A DNA stretch of 64,000 nt from assembly GCF_964036595.1 (NCBI RefSeq), contig NZ_OZ038523.1, positions 1,666,001 through 1,730,000 on the forward strand, in the 5' to 3' direction. This document shows positions 63,957-64,000 of this stretch, piece after piece; positions within the stretch are counted from its first letter, which is position 1, and each line of letters opens with the position of its first letter. Source of the DNA: Tenacibaculum sp. 190524A05c. GTDB taxonomy: Bacteria > Bacteroidota > Bacteroidia > Flavobacteriales > Flavobacteriaceae. The position numbers and the translations under genes are program-made. The notes under the pieces were generated by a model, which worked only from the letters and a program-made list of their open reading frames with translations, was not told the DNA's origin and did no database searches.

Positions 63957-64000
63957 TAAGCCTATGGGTTATTAGTACTACTCGGCTACATACATTACTG
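63957..64000 (-). rRNA. rrl: 23S ribosomal RNA, 3' end only
   Basis: The minus strand reads GCCGAGTAGTACTAATAACC then CATAGGCTTA, the conserved closing helix of 23S rRNA (CTAAT...). The gene continues to the right of the window, so the rRNA operon is transcribed leftward. Confidence 0.88.

Noticed and set aside
1..64000. CRISPR array or phage/transposon
   Set aside because: No regularly spaced short repeats with spacers, no Cas, transposase, integrase, capsid or tail proteins seen in any reading frame. The promoter-leader repeats are irregularly spaced by 1-3.5 kb.

Overview
The window looks like the chromosome of a marine-type flavobacterium (Bacteroidota, Flavobacteriaceae). Supporting signs are the low GC content, TTG starts with little Shine-Dalgarno signal, promoters of the TTG/TAnnTTTG type, many small exported lipoproteins, short Crp/Fnr regulators, and typical family proteins (TonB-ExbD-ExbB, GLG genes, BNR-repeat proteins). 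The taxonomic call rests on protein style only; no search was run.

Layout. 0-4.5 kb (minus strand) is the start of a surface-polysaccharide cluster running off the left edge: a WbpB-like dehydrogenase, a WbpI/WecB-like 2-epimerase, a nucleotidyltransferase, UDP-glucose dehydrogenase and a truncated sugar 4-epimerase. Two tandem tRNA-Val(UAC) genes follow. 4.9-12.2 kb (minus) holds folC, a tonB-exbD-exbB energy-transduction operon, nhaB, a Glu/Leu/Phe/Val dehydrogenase and anmK. At 12.3 kb the strand switches and every gene to 47.6 kb is on the plus strand.

12.3-47.6 kb starts with an acyl-CoA dehydrogenase and then becomes accessory. From 13.5 to 25 kb it is an array of small unrelated genes: membrane proteins, lipoproteins, a GNAT, a Tdi1/DUF1851-type immunity protein, a serine hydrolase and unknown proteins. 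Five clear and two degenerate copies of a promoter-leader repeat (core ATTAATTATCTTTC) precede genes in this array, 65-100 bases before the start codon. Two genes share an inverted-repeat 3' flank. At least three small membrane-protein genes carry apparent single-base homopolymer frameshifts. The array resembles a collection of independently expressed cassettes, partly of immunity type, with no visible toxin or recombinase. From 25 to 47.6 kb there are two parallel modules (Crp/Fnr regulator, small membrane protein, ~1,070-residue BNR-repeat exported protein), AraC/SDR and AraC/SnoaL/enoyl-CoA-hydratase groups, mogA and more lipoproteins.

47.7-53 kb is mixed: a royal-jelly/yellow-type lipoprotein, an alpha/beta hydrolase with an ECF sigma factor and membrane partner, a divergent TruA-like protein and an alanine-glyoxylate-type aminotransferase. 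53-63.5 kb (minus) is central carbon storage: glgA, glgC, glgB, a GH31 glucosidase, pta and ackA, linking glycogen synthesis and glucan hydrolysis to acetate/acetyl-CoA metabolism. The right edge carries 5S rRNA and the 3' end of 23S rRNA on the minus strand.
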